Below, piece after piece: positions 16,745 to 26,045 of a stretch of DNA of 64,000 nucleotides. Made by a program: the position numbers and the translations under genes. Every line of letters starts with the position of its first letter. Within the stretch, counting starts at the first letter, position 1. Under the pieces are notes generated by a model. It was not told the DNA's origin. It worked only from the letters and a program-made list of their open reading frames with translations, and did no database searches. This stretch comes from Pseudovibrio exalbescens (GTDB lineage Bacteria; Pseudomonadota; Alphaproteobacteria; Rhizobiales; Stappiaceae), in assembly GCF_028737195.1 (NCBI RefSeq), contig NZ_JAQZAJ010000010.1, positions 1 through 64,000 of the forward strand. The letters are read 5' to 3'.

Positions 16745-19348
16745 TTAGCTGCCGAGCCGGATGGCTTCCAGATCTTCCGGCTGGGCAACGCTAACAACGT
16801 AAGCGCTCAGCCCGTCTCTTGCCTGGTCCAGCGCCTTGGTCAGTTTTGACAGGTTGCCCGCGCCGTTTTCCAGCAGGTCTTGAGCGCGCGCGGTTTCCCA
16901 GCTCTGGCACAGGCGTGAAACCTCAAGCGCGCCAATGTTGGCAGAGGCCGAGTTCATGGCGTGGGCCTTGTCACGTATCTTGGTGACATCGCCCGCCTCC
17001 ACGGCCTTGCAAATCTCGCTGTAGAGAACGCGTGCATCCTCCAGATAGTCACTGATAAGGCCGACAACGAACTCTTCGCCGCCCAGATTGGCGAGGTTGT
17101 CGAGGCAGGCGTAGTCTATCGTGGCGCCTTTAAGGGCCATTTTCTTGCCCAAGGGAGCCACGTTGACTGACTGCGCATCTTGGCGTTCCGGACCGGATGG
17201 CGCAACGGTTCTGCGACCAAACTCCGTTACTGTCCTGTCGATCATCTTGAGAAGGACATCCGGTTCGATAGGCTTGGTTGCGCAGGCGTTTGCTCCCGCC
17301 TCTATGGCGTTCCGTGCCGCCGCTGGTGTTGCGTCGGCTGTAAGGGCAATGATTGGAATGTGGTCCTCACCATGCTCCGTCAAGCGGTGCAGTTTGATGG
17401 CTTCAATCCCATTCACCACAGGCATGTTCAAATCCATGATCGCCAGATCATACAGACCTTCTTCCAGCGCATCCAACGCTTGCTCACCATCGCTGACGAT
17501 GTGGCATTTGTGACCGCCGCGTTCCAAGATCTTTTCGATCACACGCTGATTGGTCTTGTTGTCTTCAGCAATCAACAAAGACAACGCCTTGTGCTGTTGG
17601 TGGACCCGGTCTTCAAGCTTTGTTGGCGCTGCTTGTGAAGGCAACCGGGCACCTGCAATCTGCATCACTCTGAAGAGTTCATCATCCAGCTTGTCGTAGT
17701 GCAGGATTGTCCGGCAGCGGCTATAGACGCTTTCGGGATCTTCAAGCTCGCTGTCAGTTGTCTTGAGCAGCACCATGTGAGTGTCAATCAATCGATCCGG
17801 GGACTGGATCGCGTGCCCTAGAACTTCAATCGGGCCGTAGACACAGCGTTCGTCGACGATCAGAATAGCTTCGCGCACGCCGAGTGTCGTAAGCTCGCCC
17901 AGCATCGCCACGGCATTGCTTGGCGTGTCAACGGTGCGCACTTTCAAGCCAAGGCTTTCGAGGCGCTTGCCCATTACATCCAAGGTCTGCGGATCCTCGG
18001 AGACAACGAAGGTAACTGCCTCGGCAAAGTTGAGGCGTTCACTGCGGGTGTAAACAGCGCGTTGAACCGGCACTTCTAACCGGAAAGTGCTGCCCGAGCC
18101 GACCTCACTATGCACCGAAACCGAGCCGCCCATACCTTCGATAACTTGCTTGACGATGGTCAGCCCCAGCCCCGTCCCGCCAAATCGATCTACAATGGTT
18201 TCATCGGCTTGGGTAAAGCGCTCAAAAATCCGGTCTTGTGCTTCTTTGGAAATGCCAATGCCGGTGTCCGCTACCTCCAACACCAGCTTTGCGCTGCCGT
18301 CTTGGGCGGTCCTTTGGAATGCCCGCACCGCAATGTACCCGGAATGGGTGAATTTCACAGCATTGCCGGTCAGGTTGATCAGGACTTCCTGCAGATGACG
18401 GCTGTCGCCAATCAGTTCCGGTTCTACTTCCGGGCTGATGAACTGACAGAAGCGTAGTCGCTTTGAGTGTGCCTGACTGCCAACAATCTGCGCCGTGTCA
18501 CTGAACAGGGTATCAACGCTGAACAGGTTGGTCTTGATGTCCAGCGCCCCTGCTTCAATGCGGGAGAAGTCGAGAATGCCATCAATAAGCGATAGAAGGG
18601 AGCGGGCAGAGCTTTTGATGGTGGTCGTCATGTCCCGCTGCTCACCATCCAGCTTTGTATCTTTCAGCATGTCGCCCATGCCGATGATGGCGTTGAGCGG
18701 CGTGCGCAATTCATGGCTCACAGCGGTAAGGAACTGTGTCTTTGCCTGACTGGCCGCTTCCGCCGCGCGTTTCGCTTCTGACAGGTCGCGGATCAGCTTG
18801 GCCGAATAAATTGGAACAATGATGAGGCACGCCAGCAATCCCCAGCCGAGCTGCGCCTGCTCGCGCCAATAGGGCGTGGTCAGCACAAAAGAGAACCCGA
18901 TGACGGAGATCACACAGGAGATCACAAGGTACTTGATGCCAAACCGGAAACCATTGCCGAAGATCACCCAAAGATAGATGGGGAACGTGATCGCCACGAA
19001 CTGGCCGCCCGCATACATTGCGAAAGTCAGCATGCCCAAATCCATGAGCATGGCAAACAAACGGCGCATGAAGTTTGGCTTCTTTGCCCGCACAACGAAG
19101 AAGAACAGCACAGCGGTACCGATGGCAAATGCAGCGAGGATCTTAGTGATCAGCGCATGGCCATCTATGAGGTAGCGAGCATCGGAAAGCGCATAGGGAA
19201 GCAACACCATCGCTATGATCACGCGGTTGAGGCTCATCTCCGTCTCACCGCCGGTCATAGTGTTGGAGCGCTTGAAGGCAGCGCCAAGGTTCCGTAACCC
19301 TTCGCCCATAGCTGTAACTACGGTGTCCAGGGTTTTGTTCAGTCGCAT
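16745..19348 (-). CDS. rpfC: RpfC-like hybrid sensor histidine kinase (5TM-HisKA-HATPase-REC-HPt)
   Basis: This 867-residue kinase has a five-helix membrane sensor (about residues 40-187). That sensor resembles the DSF-binding input of Xanthomonas RpfC: RRLFAMLMDLG, WVIFGNGFRFGIKYL and TTPYWREQAQLGWGLL match RpfC segments. Then come HisKA with His212 (SHELRTPLN), HATPase (Asn329, DTGIGIS at 361, GGTGLGLTIVK), a degenerate receiver-like region (about 444-565), an intact receiver (about 590-710, Asp639), and an HPt domain with His796 (KAHAMNSASANIGA). In Xanthomonas, RpfC senses DSF and also binds RpfF. Gene order (rpfF convergent with rpfC) is the same here. The extra degenerate receiver makes it longer than RpfC (about 726 residues). 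The start at 19348 is tentative. Confidence 0.83.
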   Translation of the reverse strand: MRLNKTLDTVVTAMGEGLRNLGAAFKRSNTMTGGETEMSLNRVIIAMVLLPYALSDARYLIDGHALITKILAAFAIGTAVLFFFVVRAKKPNFMRRLFAMLMDLGMLTFAMYAGGQFVAITFPIYLWVIFGNGFRFGIKYLVISCVISVIGFSFVLTTPYWREQAQLGWGLLACLIIVPIYSAKLIRDLSEAKRAAEAASQAKTQFLTAVSHELRTPLNAIIGMGDMLKDTKLDGEQRDMTTTIKSSARSLLSLIDGILDFSRIEAGALDIKTNLFSVDTLFSDTAQIVGSQAHSKRLRFCQFISPEVEPELIGDSRHLQEVLINLTGNAVKFTHSGYIAVRAFQRTAQDGSAKLVLEVADTGIGISKEAQDRIFERFTQADETIVDRFGGTGLGLTIVKQVIEGMGGSVSVHSEVGSGSTFRLEVPVQRAVYTRSERLNFAEAVTFVVSEDPQTLDVMGKRLESLGLKVRTVDTPSNAVAMLGELTTLGVREAILIVDERCVYGPIEVLGHAIQSPDRLIDTHMVLLKTTDSELEDPESVYSRCRTILHYDKLDDELFRVMQIAGARLPSQAAPTKLEDRVHQQHKALSLLIAEDNKTNQRVIEKILERGGHKCHIVSDGEQALDALEEGLYDLAIMDLNMPVVNGIEAIKLHRLTEHGEDHIPIIALTADATPAAARNAIEAGANACATKPIEPDVLLKMIDRTVTEFGRRTVAPSGPERQDAQSVNVAPLGKKMALKGATIDYACLDNLANLGGEEFVVGLISDYLEDARVLYSEICKAVEAGDVTKIRDKAHAMNSASANIGALEVSRLCQSWETARAQDLLENGAGNLSKLTKALDQARDGLSAYVVSVAQPEDLEAIRLGS

Positions 19349-19371
19349 GGGCGAACGTCCGTCTGTGGTTG

Positions 19372-21522
19372 TCAGGTGCTTGCTACAAGCCAGCGGTGTT
19401 TTGTCTGGACCAGATCACGGAACTCATCAGCTGGCATCGGTCTGCCATAGTAATAGCCCTGGCCATACCGACATCCCGCCTCGCGCAGATATGCGGCCTG
19501 CTCTGGCGTCTCGATGCCTTCGGCAACCACGTCCAGTTCCAAACTCTTGCCCAGTCCGATAATCGCGTTTGCAATCGCCGCATCGTTCGGATCCGTTTCC
19601 AGATTCTGAATGAAACAGCGATCAATTTTCAAACCGTTAATGGAGAACCGGCTAAGGTATGAAAGTGATGAATACCCAGTGCCGAAGTCGTCAATAAACA
19701 CGCGGGTGCCCAGATCCTGTATCTGCTTCAGGTCCTTTGCGACTGCCTCCGAGCCGTGCATCACGATGTGTTCGGTAATCTCGATTTCCAACCCATCAGC
19801 TTTCAGCCCGGTGTCGTTCAGTGCATCGGTGACCAGTTGCGGCACGTCGCCTTTTCGAAACTGGGTCGGAGACAAGTTCACTGCAACGCGCAGGTCGTCG
19901 TACCCCATTTCATGCCAGCGCTGGGCTTCTTGGCACGCAGCGGTGATCACCCATTCGCTGATCGGAATGATCAGCCCGGTTTCTTCGGCAAGAGGCAAAA
20001 AGACAAGCGGCGAAACCACGCCATGTCCTGGACGATTCCAGCGCAACAGCGCTTCCGCCCCCACAATGCTGTTATCGTTCAGCCGAACCTGAGGCTGGTA
20101 GTAGAGTTCGAACTGGTTGCCAAGGATGGCTTGGCGGAGCTCGCCCTCCAGCGCCATACTCTCGCGTGCATCATGGTCCATTGTGGTTGAGAACAGGCGA
20201 TAAACGTTGCCGCCTTCGGCTTTGGCTTGATACATCGCCATGTCAGCGTGGCGCAAAAGTTCTTCGCTTCCAACGCCATCTTCCGGGTAGCGCGTAATGC
20301 CGATACTGGCCCCGGTTCGAAGCTCTTGCCCGTCGATGTAGAAGGGTTCTTCCAGCGTTTCAACAATGCGGCGCGCCAGTGCCAGAGTGTCATCCGAGCC
20401 GCGAATGTCAGTCTGCAGGATCGCAAACTCATCCCCGCCAAGGCGGGCGACGAGATCCGTTTGTTTCACGCAGCTTTGGAGGCGTTCACCCACCATCTCG
20501 AGCAACCGGTCGCCAGATCGGTGCCCCAGCGCATCGTTGATTGGCTTGAAGCGGTCCAGATCCAGAAAATGAAGCGCAAACGTCTTGCCGTTCTTCCGGC
20601 AGGCATTGATCTGCTCTTCAATTCTTAGGGTCAGCAACGTCCGATTTGGCAGGTCTGTAAGGCTGTCGTGGTGTGCAATATGCAGCAAATGCGCTTCTGC
20701 GCGCTTGCGATCTGTGATCTCCGTCGATGTGGTGACAACGTGCGTGGTGTTGCCATAGGGGTCCAAGAGCGGGCTTTTGGTCACCAGAAAGTAACGGATG
20801 TGGCCCTGAGGATCTGTAATCTCAACCTCATATGGGGGTAGGGCGCGCCCGGTAGAAAAAATCTTGGCGTCGAGTCGCTTGTTGCGCTCATGGGCTGTTT
20901 CTTGCAGTTCATTGTAAAAGTCCAAGCCGACCCACTCGTGGGAAGGCTTGTTCATGAACGCGCCCCAAGCGGCATTGGCAAAAGCGCAGCGGCCGGAGGT
21001 ATCTACGGCGGTGACCATGGACGGCAAGCTGTCAATCACCTGGCCCAGCCGCTCGATTGAGCTACGCAGCTCTTCCTCATGCTGACGCTCGACGTTGATC
21101 AGCTCGCGCTCCAGCGTGGAAGCACGAGATTTCGCAGCGATCTGCTCTTTTCGCAGTGCCAACAGGTTGCGTGCGCGGCTCAGAAACTCGTTGTGGTCAA
21201 CTGGACTCTGCAGAAAATCCGTGGCTCCCGCTTCAAGTGCCTTGATGCGAAAGGTGCGGTCAGAAAACGCCGTGATAACCATGATTGGGACATCCTGACA
21301 GTCCTCAATCGCTCTGATGTGAGTGGTCAGGTCTGCCCCGTCCATCTCCGGCATGCTGTAATCTGTGACAACCAGATCCGGGACCTGCTGCTCCATAAAC
21401 CCAAGTGCTTCGGATGGCGATGCAAAGCAATGGGTTTTTACATCTCCCGCGACCGCTAATGCCAGCCGGTTCAAGATGTTACGGTTAATAGCACGGTCAT
21501 CGATGATAACGATGATCGACAT
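19372..21522 (-). CDS. Response regulator REC-PAS-GGDEF-EAL, cyclic-di-GMP turnover
   Basis: This 716-residue protein carries a receiver (Asp8, Asp9, phospho-acceptor Asp54), a PAS domain (about 158-272), a GGDEF domain with intact GGDEF at 362-366, and an EAL domain with EAL at 490-492 and DDFGTG at 611-616. Both catalytic domains look active, so the protein could make and break cyclic-di-GMP. The usual receiver Lys is replaced by Ser107 in FLQSPVDHNEF. The gene is 23 bp upstream of the rpfC-like gene on the same strand, the position of rpfG in Xanthomonas, whose product is REC-HD-GYP instead. The PAS-GGDEF-EAL part recalls Burkholderia RpfR, which is also encoded next to rpfF. ATG 21522 is preferred over GTG 21534. 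Confidence 0.88.
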   Translation of the reverse strand: MSIIVIIDDRAINRNILNRLALAVAGDVKTHCFASPSEALGFMEQQVPDLVVTDYSMPEMDGADLTTHIRAIEDCQDVPIMVITAFSDRTFRIKALEAGATDFLQSPVDHNEFLSRARNLLALRKEQIAAKSRASTLERELINVERQHEEELRSSIERLGQVIDSLPSMVTAVDTSGRCAFANAAWGAFMNKPSHEWVGLDFYNELQETAHERNKRLDAKIFSTGRALPPYEVEITDPQGHIRYFLVTKSPLLDPYGNTTHVVTTSTEITDRKRAEAHLLHIAHHDSLTDLPNRTLLTLRIEEQINACRKNGKTFALHFLDLDRFKPINDALGHRSGDRLLEMVGERLQSCVKQTDLVARLGGDEFAILQTDIRGSDDTLALARRIVETLEEPFYIDGQELRTGASIGITRYPEDGVGSEELLRHADMAMYQAKAEGGNVYRLFSTTMDHDARESMALEGELRQAILGNQFELYYQPQVRLNDNSIVGAEALLRWNRPGHGVVSPLVFLPLAEETGLIIPISEWVITAACQEAQRWHEMGYDDLRVAVNLSPTQFRKGDVPQLVTDALNDTGLKADGLEIEITEHIVMHGSEAVAKDLKQIQDLGTRVFIDDFGTGYSSLSYLSRFSINGLKIDRCFIQNLETDPNDAAIANAIIGLGKSLELDVVAEGIETPEQAAYLREAGCRYGQGYYYGRPMPADEFRDLVQTKHRWLVAST

Positions 21523-21938
21523 ACACCTCACCAAATTTTTTTGTTGGGAAGACGCTACGGCAGCATTTTAATCTGCTTCTAACTGCGCCCTCCTTGGAAA
21601 CTCAAGTACGGCTTTTGAAGCTAGATGAAAACTCTTAATGAATATAAAAGTGATATATAAAAGTTTATCTAGTGCTATCCAGAGTATGTCTCCGGCGTTC
21701 ATCCATAATACTCAACGCTACCCACAAAGTATTGGGTCTATGAAATTACTTTATCGATTTGTATGGATTTGTACCCCGAGATTAAATGGATATAAAATAT
21801 TGAAATAATTAAGTAAAATATTTATCTGGCAAGTAATTGCTATATGTTCATGCTGCACATTTAGAGGGCATTGCGGGGCTTTCACTTGAAACAAAAAATG
21901 CAGGCGAAAGTGCCCTTTACGTAATTGGGAGGTTGCTG
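21523..21938. other. 416-bp AT-rich intergenic region
   Basis: The region between the divergent response-regulator and glycosyltransferase genes is strongly A+T-rich from about 21600 to 21850. I see no gene, terminator or clear operator. It should hold both promoters. Confidence 0.45.
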
Positions 21939-23021
21939 TTGAGAGTTGCGGTGGTGCTGCCACGTCATATGAACTTTAGTTCAACGGGTGCCACCTCGAT
22001 TGATTTGTGCGCCCATGATCTGGGGGTCTTCAGTCGCTTCAGGCAATCCATCTGCTTTTTCGGCTGCGAGGTAACCAGTCCTTTCTCGGGGGTTGAGTTC
22101 CGTGCTGTTGGGGCTGGTCACCAGGTTGATCGTTTTCATTTGAACACAGCGCTGCGCGAGTTTCGGCCGAACATCATCGTCGTTCATCAGCATTTGAGAA
22201 CTGCAGCAAAGACTGCGCGGGACCTGCGAGATACCAAACTACTACTTTTCCGTCATGGCCGAACACGTGAAGACAGCTCACTGCGACGCTTCTTGAACCA
22301 GCGGGACTATAATGTTCTGGCTGGCACCGTTTGGGTGAGCCAAACTGCGCGCGCTCACTTTCTGAAACAGTATCCGCAATGCAAGGCTTCAAGCTGGGTC
22401 ATCCATAATGGCATCGACTGTGATCTCTGGAGACCGGCCAGAAAACAGCACCGTGTGCTGTTTGTCGGGCGGGCACGACAAGACAAGGGCGTGTTCGATG
22501 CCCTACGCGCTTTTGAAAGGGCAAACCTCCAAGATTGGGAAATGGAGTTCGTACTGGCCGTAACCAACTACGAGGAGCGGCAAACCTTCAATCGTTTGAA
22601 GGAGCTTGCTGCTGAAATGGAAGCGGCTACACCAACCTTCCACGTAAACCTGAGTGCAGAGCAAGTCCGCGCCAAAACAGCTTCAGCAACCATTTCACTT
22701 GTGCCCTCGATTGTGCAGGAAGGTTTTGGCCGTACCGCCATTGAAGCGCTGGCCTGCGGAAACGCGTTGGTTGCCACGCGTTCTGGCGGATTGGTCGAGG
22801 CGGCTGGGGACGCGGCGCTGTTCGTCCCCCCTGAAGCACCGGAGGATTTGGCTCGGGCATTGAATGAGCTGGTGGCTGATCCGGAGCGCATGAGGAGGCT
22901 TGGTGAGGACGGCCGACGGCATGTCATGCAAAATTTTGATATTCGCGCTGTGGCGCAAAAGTTTGATGGCCTCTTAGAGCAAGTGGTGGCCGGGGAGACT
23001 GCTACAGAGCCAGCGCTTTGA
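21939..23021 (+). CDS. Glycosyltransferase family 4 (GT-B fold)
   Basis: With a TTG start at 21939, preceded by GGGAGG six bases upstream, the protein has 360 residues and opens with RVAVVLPRHMNFSSTGATS, a normal N-terminal strand of a GT-B enzyme. The C-terminal half has VLFVGRARQDKGVFDALRAF and SIVQEGFGRTAIEALACGNALVAT, where the Glu residues of the EX7E-like motif contact the sugar nucleotide. Such enzymes add hexoses to lipopolysaccharide or capsule. The preceding in-frame sequence from 21837 is low-complexity and lacks a ribosome binding site, so it is excluded. It converges with and overlaps the end of the glycosyltransferase gene at 23002 by 20 bp. Confidence 0.82.
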   Translation: MRVAVVLPRHMNFSSTGATSIDLCAHDLGVFSRFRQSICFFGCEVTSPFSGVEFRAVGAGHQVDRFHLNTALREFRPNIIVVHQHLRTAAKTARDLRDTKLLLFRHGRTREDSSLRRFLNQRDYNVLAGTVWVSQTARAHFLKQYPQCKASSWVIHNGIDCDLWRPARKQHRVLFVGRARQDKGVFDALRAFERANLQDWEMEFVLAVTNYEERQTFNRLKELAAEMEAATPTFHVNLSAEQVRAKTASATISLVPSIVQEGFGRTAIEALACGNALVATRSGGLVEAAGDAALFVPPEAPEDLARALNELVADPERMRRLGEDGRRHVMQNFDIRAVAQKFDGLLEQVVAGETATEPAL

Positions 23022-23946
23022 GCGTTTCTTGAAAGTTTCGGTGTGACAAGGCAGATCGCACAAGAGATTGTTTGGCAAGGCCTATTTCCGCGCCCGCTTT
23101 CTTGCAGCGCGCAAGCATGTGGCGGGCAACACGCGGAGACAGCTGCGTTTCCGGTCGGCTTAGTGCCGCCATCACTTCCGAGGCCAGAAATAGACCCAGC
23201 TCCTTTGGAAGTTCACTGAATTCGGCAATCCCGGCGCGCTTTCGCAGGGCGTTCAGAAGCACCGCATCTGCGATCTGGCGGTACTTCCTGTTGGGATCTT
23301 GTGTCACTTGACCAGAATGGATGCGGTAAGCGGTCAACATCTCTGGTAACGACGCCAGTTCGCCAATCTCACGGAGGCGCAAGTAAAGGTCATAGTCTTC
23401 CGCGCCATCATAAAGGCTGCGATAACCGCCAACCCTCATCACAGCCTCGCGGCGGAACATGATTGAGGGATGATAGAGGCAGTTTTTCTCCCATAGCCGG
23501 TGCGCAATGGCCTCGGGTGTCGTGGGTGAAGTCATGCCGCCGAGCGGTGCGCCAGCTTCGTCGATGCGGCTCACATCACTCCCGCACAACACCCAGCTTG
23601 GATTGCCTTCCAAAGCGGCAAGTTGCTTGCCAAGCCGTGTGGGGTCGGCCAAGTCATCCGCATCAAGACGCGCTACAAAAGGGCTGCTGATTTGCTGCAA
23701 ACCTTTGTTTAATGCAGCAGAAATTCCTTTGGCTGGCCCGTCAATCATCTGTAGGCGGCGCATCTTGCGTTGAAACGCGGTTACAACTTGCGCTGTCCGG
23801 TCGCTCGATCCGTCATTGACAACAAGAACCTCAAATCTCCGAAATGTCTGCGTTTTCAAGCTTTCTAGCGTTTGCGCCAGAGTGGCTTCGGCGTTTCGGG
23901 CCGGAATGAGGACGGTTACCGGATGAGCGGAGTTGGATGTTGTCAT
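23002..23946 (-). CDS. Glycosyltransferase family 2
   Basis: This 314-residue GT-A enzyme has VTVLIPARNAEATLAQTLESL at the N-terminus, VVNDGSSDRTAQV (nucleotide-binding), FVARLDADDLADPTRL with the DxD metal motif, and GAEDYDLYLRLRE, the catalytic-base ED region. ATG 23946 is chosen because GGGAG lies six bases upstream; the frame upstream overlaps the preceding gene. The gene overlaps the previous glycosyltransferase by 116 bases in a different frame. It is probably involved in lipopolysaccharide or exopolysaccharide assembly; acceptor and donor are unknown. Confidence 0.82.
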   Translation of the reverse strand: MTTSNSAHPVTVLIPARNAEATLAQTLESLKTQTFRRFEVLVVNDGSSDRTAQVVTAFQRKMRRLQMIDGPAKGISAALNKGLQQISSPFVARLDADDLADPTRLGKQLAALEGNPSWVLCGSDVSRIDEAGAPLGGMTSPTTPEAIAHRLWEKNCLYHPSIMFRREAVMRVGGYRSLYDGAEDYDLYLRLREIGELASLPEMLTAYRIHSGQVTQDPNRKYRQIADAVLLNALRKRAGIAEFSELPKELGLFLASEVMAALSRPETQLSPRVARHMLARCKKAGAEIGLAKQSLVRSALSHRNFQETLKALAL

Positions 23947-24733
23947 GGTGGGCTCCCGTTTCAGCCAGAAGCTCGGCTTCATAAGCTTTTGCTATGCGCA
24001 GGAAGCGGGAGAACGCATAGGTCATCGAGCTGACAATGCCCCACCATCCGTAGCGCCAATACCCGCGAAGGAAATAGGCTTTGAAAAACGCCATCGGCAT
24101 CTCGGTAAAAAGGCGGAGTTTTTGGAGGCGTCTACCGCTGCTGCGCAGATCCTTGACCTGCGCATTGGAGTACCGGTTCATTTTCTCAACCTGAAACGCG
24201 ATTGAGCGGATGCTTCGGTGCTCAACACAGTGCTTCAAAAGGCCCAGAGAAACACCCTCTGGTGGACGCACCGTGTCATGCACAGATGATGCTGAGAACC
24301 GGCCTGCATCCACACGGTAAAGGCGGATCTGTCGATGGCTGTAGGCATGCGCTGCGGGCCTCTGCTCGTGGGCCCAAACGTCCTTGATGTCGACGCGCCA
24401 AAAGTCAAAGCGCGCAATGTTTCCGCTCGCGAATAGCCCTTTGATCTCATCGCGAAGAGCAGGCGAAATGGCCTCGTCTGCATCAAGGTTCAAGATCCAG
24501 CTGTTGCGGCATTTGTCTTCGCCAAAGCGCTTCTGCAGGCCATAACCCGGCCACGGGTTGTAAATGACCTGTGCGCCATGTTGCTCTGCCACCGTCACGG
24601 TTTCATCATCTGACCCGCTGTCGATGACGATAACCTCATCCACCCAGTCAGCAACGCTCTGAATGCAAGTACCGATGCGATCAGCTTCATTGCAGGCGAT
24701 GATGAACACGGAAACTGGCAGCTTGTTCGACAT
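23831..24733 (-). CDS. Glycosyltransferase family 2, WaaE/LgtF-like
   Basis: This 300-residue protein has VSVFIIACNEADRIGTCIQSV, VIDSGSDDETV and ILNLDADEAISPALRDEI, matching the WaaE/KdtX branch of family 2, which adds glucose to the inner core of lipopolysaccharide. It continues with FRVDIKDVWAHEQRP-like positions and a basic C-terminal half with an amphipathic FFKAYFLRGYWRYGWWG segment, probably membrane-associated. The last 38 residues are read from sequence that also encodes the start of the next glycosyltransferase in another frame, and look unlike family members. The natural end may have been lost by a small frameshift. GGAGGGGGG precedes the ATG at 24733. Confidence 0.8.
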   Translation of the reverse strand: MSNKLPVSVFIIACNEADRIGTCIQSVADWVDEVIVIDSGSDDETVTVAEQHGAQVIYNPWPGYGLQKRFGEDKCRNSWILNLDADEAISPALRDEIKGLFASGNIARFDFWRVDIKDVWAHEQRPAAHAYSHRQIRLYRVDAGRFSASSVHDTVRPPEGVSLGLLKHCVEHRSIRSIAFQVEKMNRYSNAQVKDLRSSGRRLQKLRLFTEMPMAFFKAYFLRGYWRYGWWGIVSSMTYAFSRFLRIAKAYEAELLAETGAHHDNIQLRSSGNRPHSGPKRRSHSGANARKLENADISEI

Positions 24734-24840
24734 CCCCCCTCCACAGCACAGGTTCCCCTCTGTTCAGTGGTAGCGGGTTTCGGGAACCGGGCCTATTTCC
24801 GGATTGTTGCCCCCGAATTTCAAGTGTCAGCTGATGCTCA

Positions 24841-24866
24841 AGAAAAAGGGGCCCGTGTGGGGCCCC
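24841..24866 (-). terminator. Rho-independent terminator of the agl operon
   Basis: On the minus strand GGGGCCC-CACAC-GGGCCCC forms a 7-bp GC-only stem followed by TTTTTCTT. It lies 25 bases beyond the stop of aglK. Confidence 0.9.
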
Positions 24867-24890
24867 ATCAACGTTCTGCTTTTTGTGCCT

Positions 24891-26027
24891 TCAGGCCAGT
24901 TCAGATGTCACCATTGTCGCGGTACTGTTGCCCATGTCCGCATTGTGACCTCGCATGAGTGCTTTGCCATCTTTCCGGAAGACATGACACAAGGTGCCGG
25001 GCACATTAAGCCTCACGCTTTGACCGTTCTTGATCTGGGTATCGCCTTTGCCTTGTACGGTGACAAGATTGCGATTGGCATCGCGCACGTAGAGGAAATG
25101 GCTCTCCCCAAGGGACTCGATTACCTCCACGTTGCCTGCCAGAACGCCCTCGCTGCCAACGGTGATGTGTTCTGGACGAATGCCAATTTGAACCTGATCT
25201 CCCACGCTCACGCCATCGGTATGGACGCTGGCCAGAACAGATGTCCCGCCGGGAAGAGCCACCTCAAGTCCCTGATCTTGAATGCTGACCACTCGAGAGT
25301 CGATGAAGTTCATTTTCGGCGAGCCGATAAAGCCGCCCACAAACGCGTTCTGCGGTCGGTGATAGAGCTCCAGCGGCGTCCCAACCTGTTCAACCCGGCC
25401 AGCATTCAGCACCACGATCCGGTCCGCGAGGGTCATCGCCTCGGTCTGGTCGTGGGTCACGTAGACCATGGTGGCGTTCATCTCGCGGTGCAGCTTGGCA
25501 ATCTCGATACGCATCTGCACGCGGAGCGCGGCATCAAGATTGGACAGGGGTTCATCAAACAAGAACACCTTCGGGTTGCGCACAATCGCCCGGCCGATGG
25601 CAACACGCTGGCGCTGGCCGCCAGAAAGTTGTTTCGGCTTGCGTTCAAGCAGGGGCGTCAGTTCCAGAATTTCAGCAGTATCACGAACCTTCTTTTCAAT
25701 TTCAGCGCGGGAAACTTTCGAAAGCTCAAGTCCAAAAGCCATGTTCTCAAACACGCTCATATGCGGGTAAAGCGCATAGGACTGGAACACCATGGCAATC
25801 TTGCGCTCTTTGGGAGAACGCTGATTGACCAGCTGCTCGTCGATGAAAAGTTCACCGTCGCTGATGTCTTCGAGACCGGCAATCAGCCGCAAGAGAGTGG
25901 ATTTGCCGCAACCCGAAGGTCCAACGAACACAATGAACTCGCCTTGCTTGATATCCAGATCCACGCCGTGAATGACGCGTGTGGGACCGAAGTCCTTATA
26001 GACCCCTTTAAGGGTTACATCTGCCAT
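24891..26027 (-). CDS. aglK: Alpha-glucoside ABC transporter ATP-binding protein AglK
   Basis: This 378-residue ATPase of the MalK/UgpC type has Walker [11 protein letters not shown]-loop [14 protein letters not shown], signature [14 protein letters not shown], Walker [14 protein letters not shown] and H-loop VYVTHDQ. A C-terminal regulatory OB domain covers about residues 235-378. It powers import of alpha-glucosides through AglFG. ATG 26027 with GAGG eight bases upstream is the likely start. It is the last gene of the aglEFGAK unit, 18 bp after aglA, and is followed by a strong terminator. MalK-type ATPases sometimes serve several transporters. Confidence 0.9.
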   Translation of the reverse strand: MADVTLKGVYKDFGPTRVIHGVDLDIKQGEFIVFVGPSGCGKSTLLRLIAGLEDISDGELFIDEQLVNQRSPKERKIAMVFQSYALYPHMSVFENMAFGLELSKVSRAEIEKKVRDTAEILELTPLLERKPKQLSGGQRQRVAIGRAIVRNPKVFLFDEPLSNLDAALRVQMRIEIAKLHREMNATMVYVTHDQTEAMTLADRIVVLNAGRVEQVGTPLELYHRPQNAFVGGFIGSPKMNFIDSRVVSIQDQGLEVALPGGTSVLASVHTDGVSVGDQVQIGIRPEHITVGSEGVLAGNVEVIESLGESHFLYVRDANRNLVTVQGKGDTQIKNGQSVRLNVPGTLCHVFRKDGKALMRGHNADMGNSTATMVTSELA

Positions 26028-26045
26028 CGTCGGTTCCTCCCCCAA

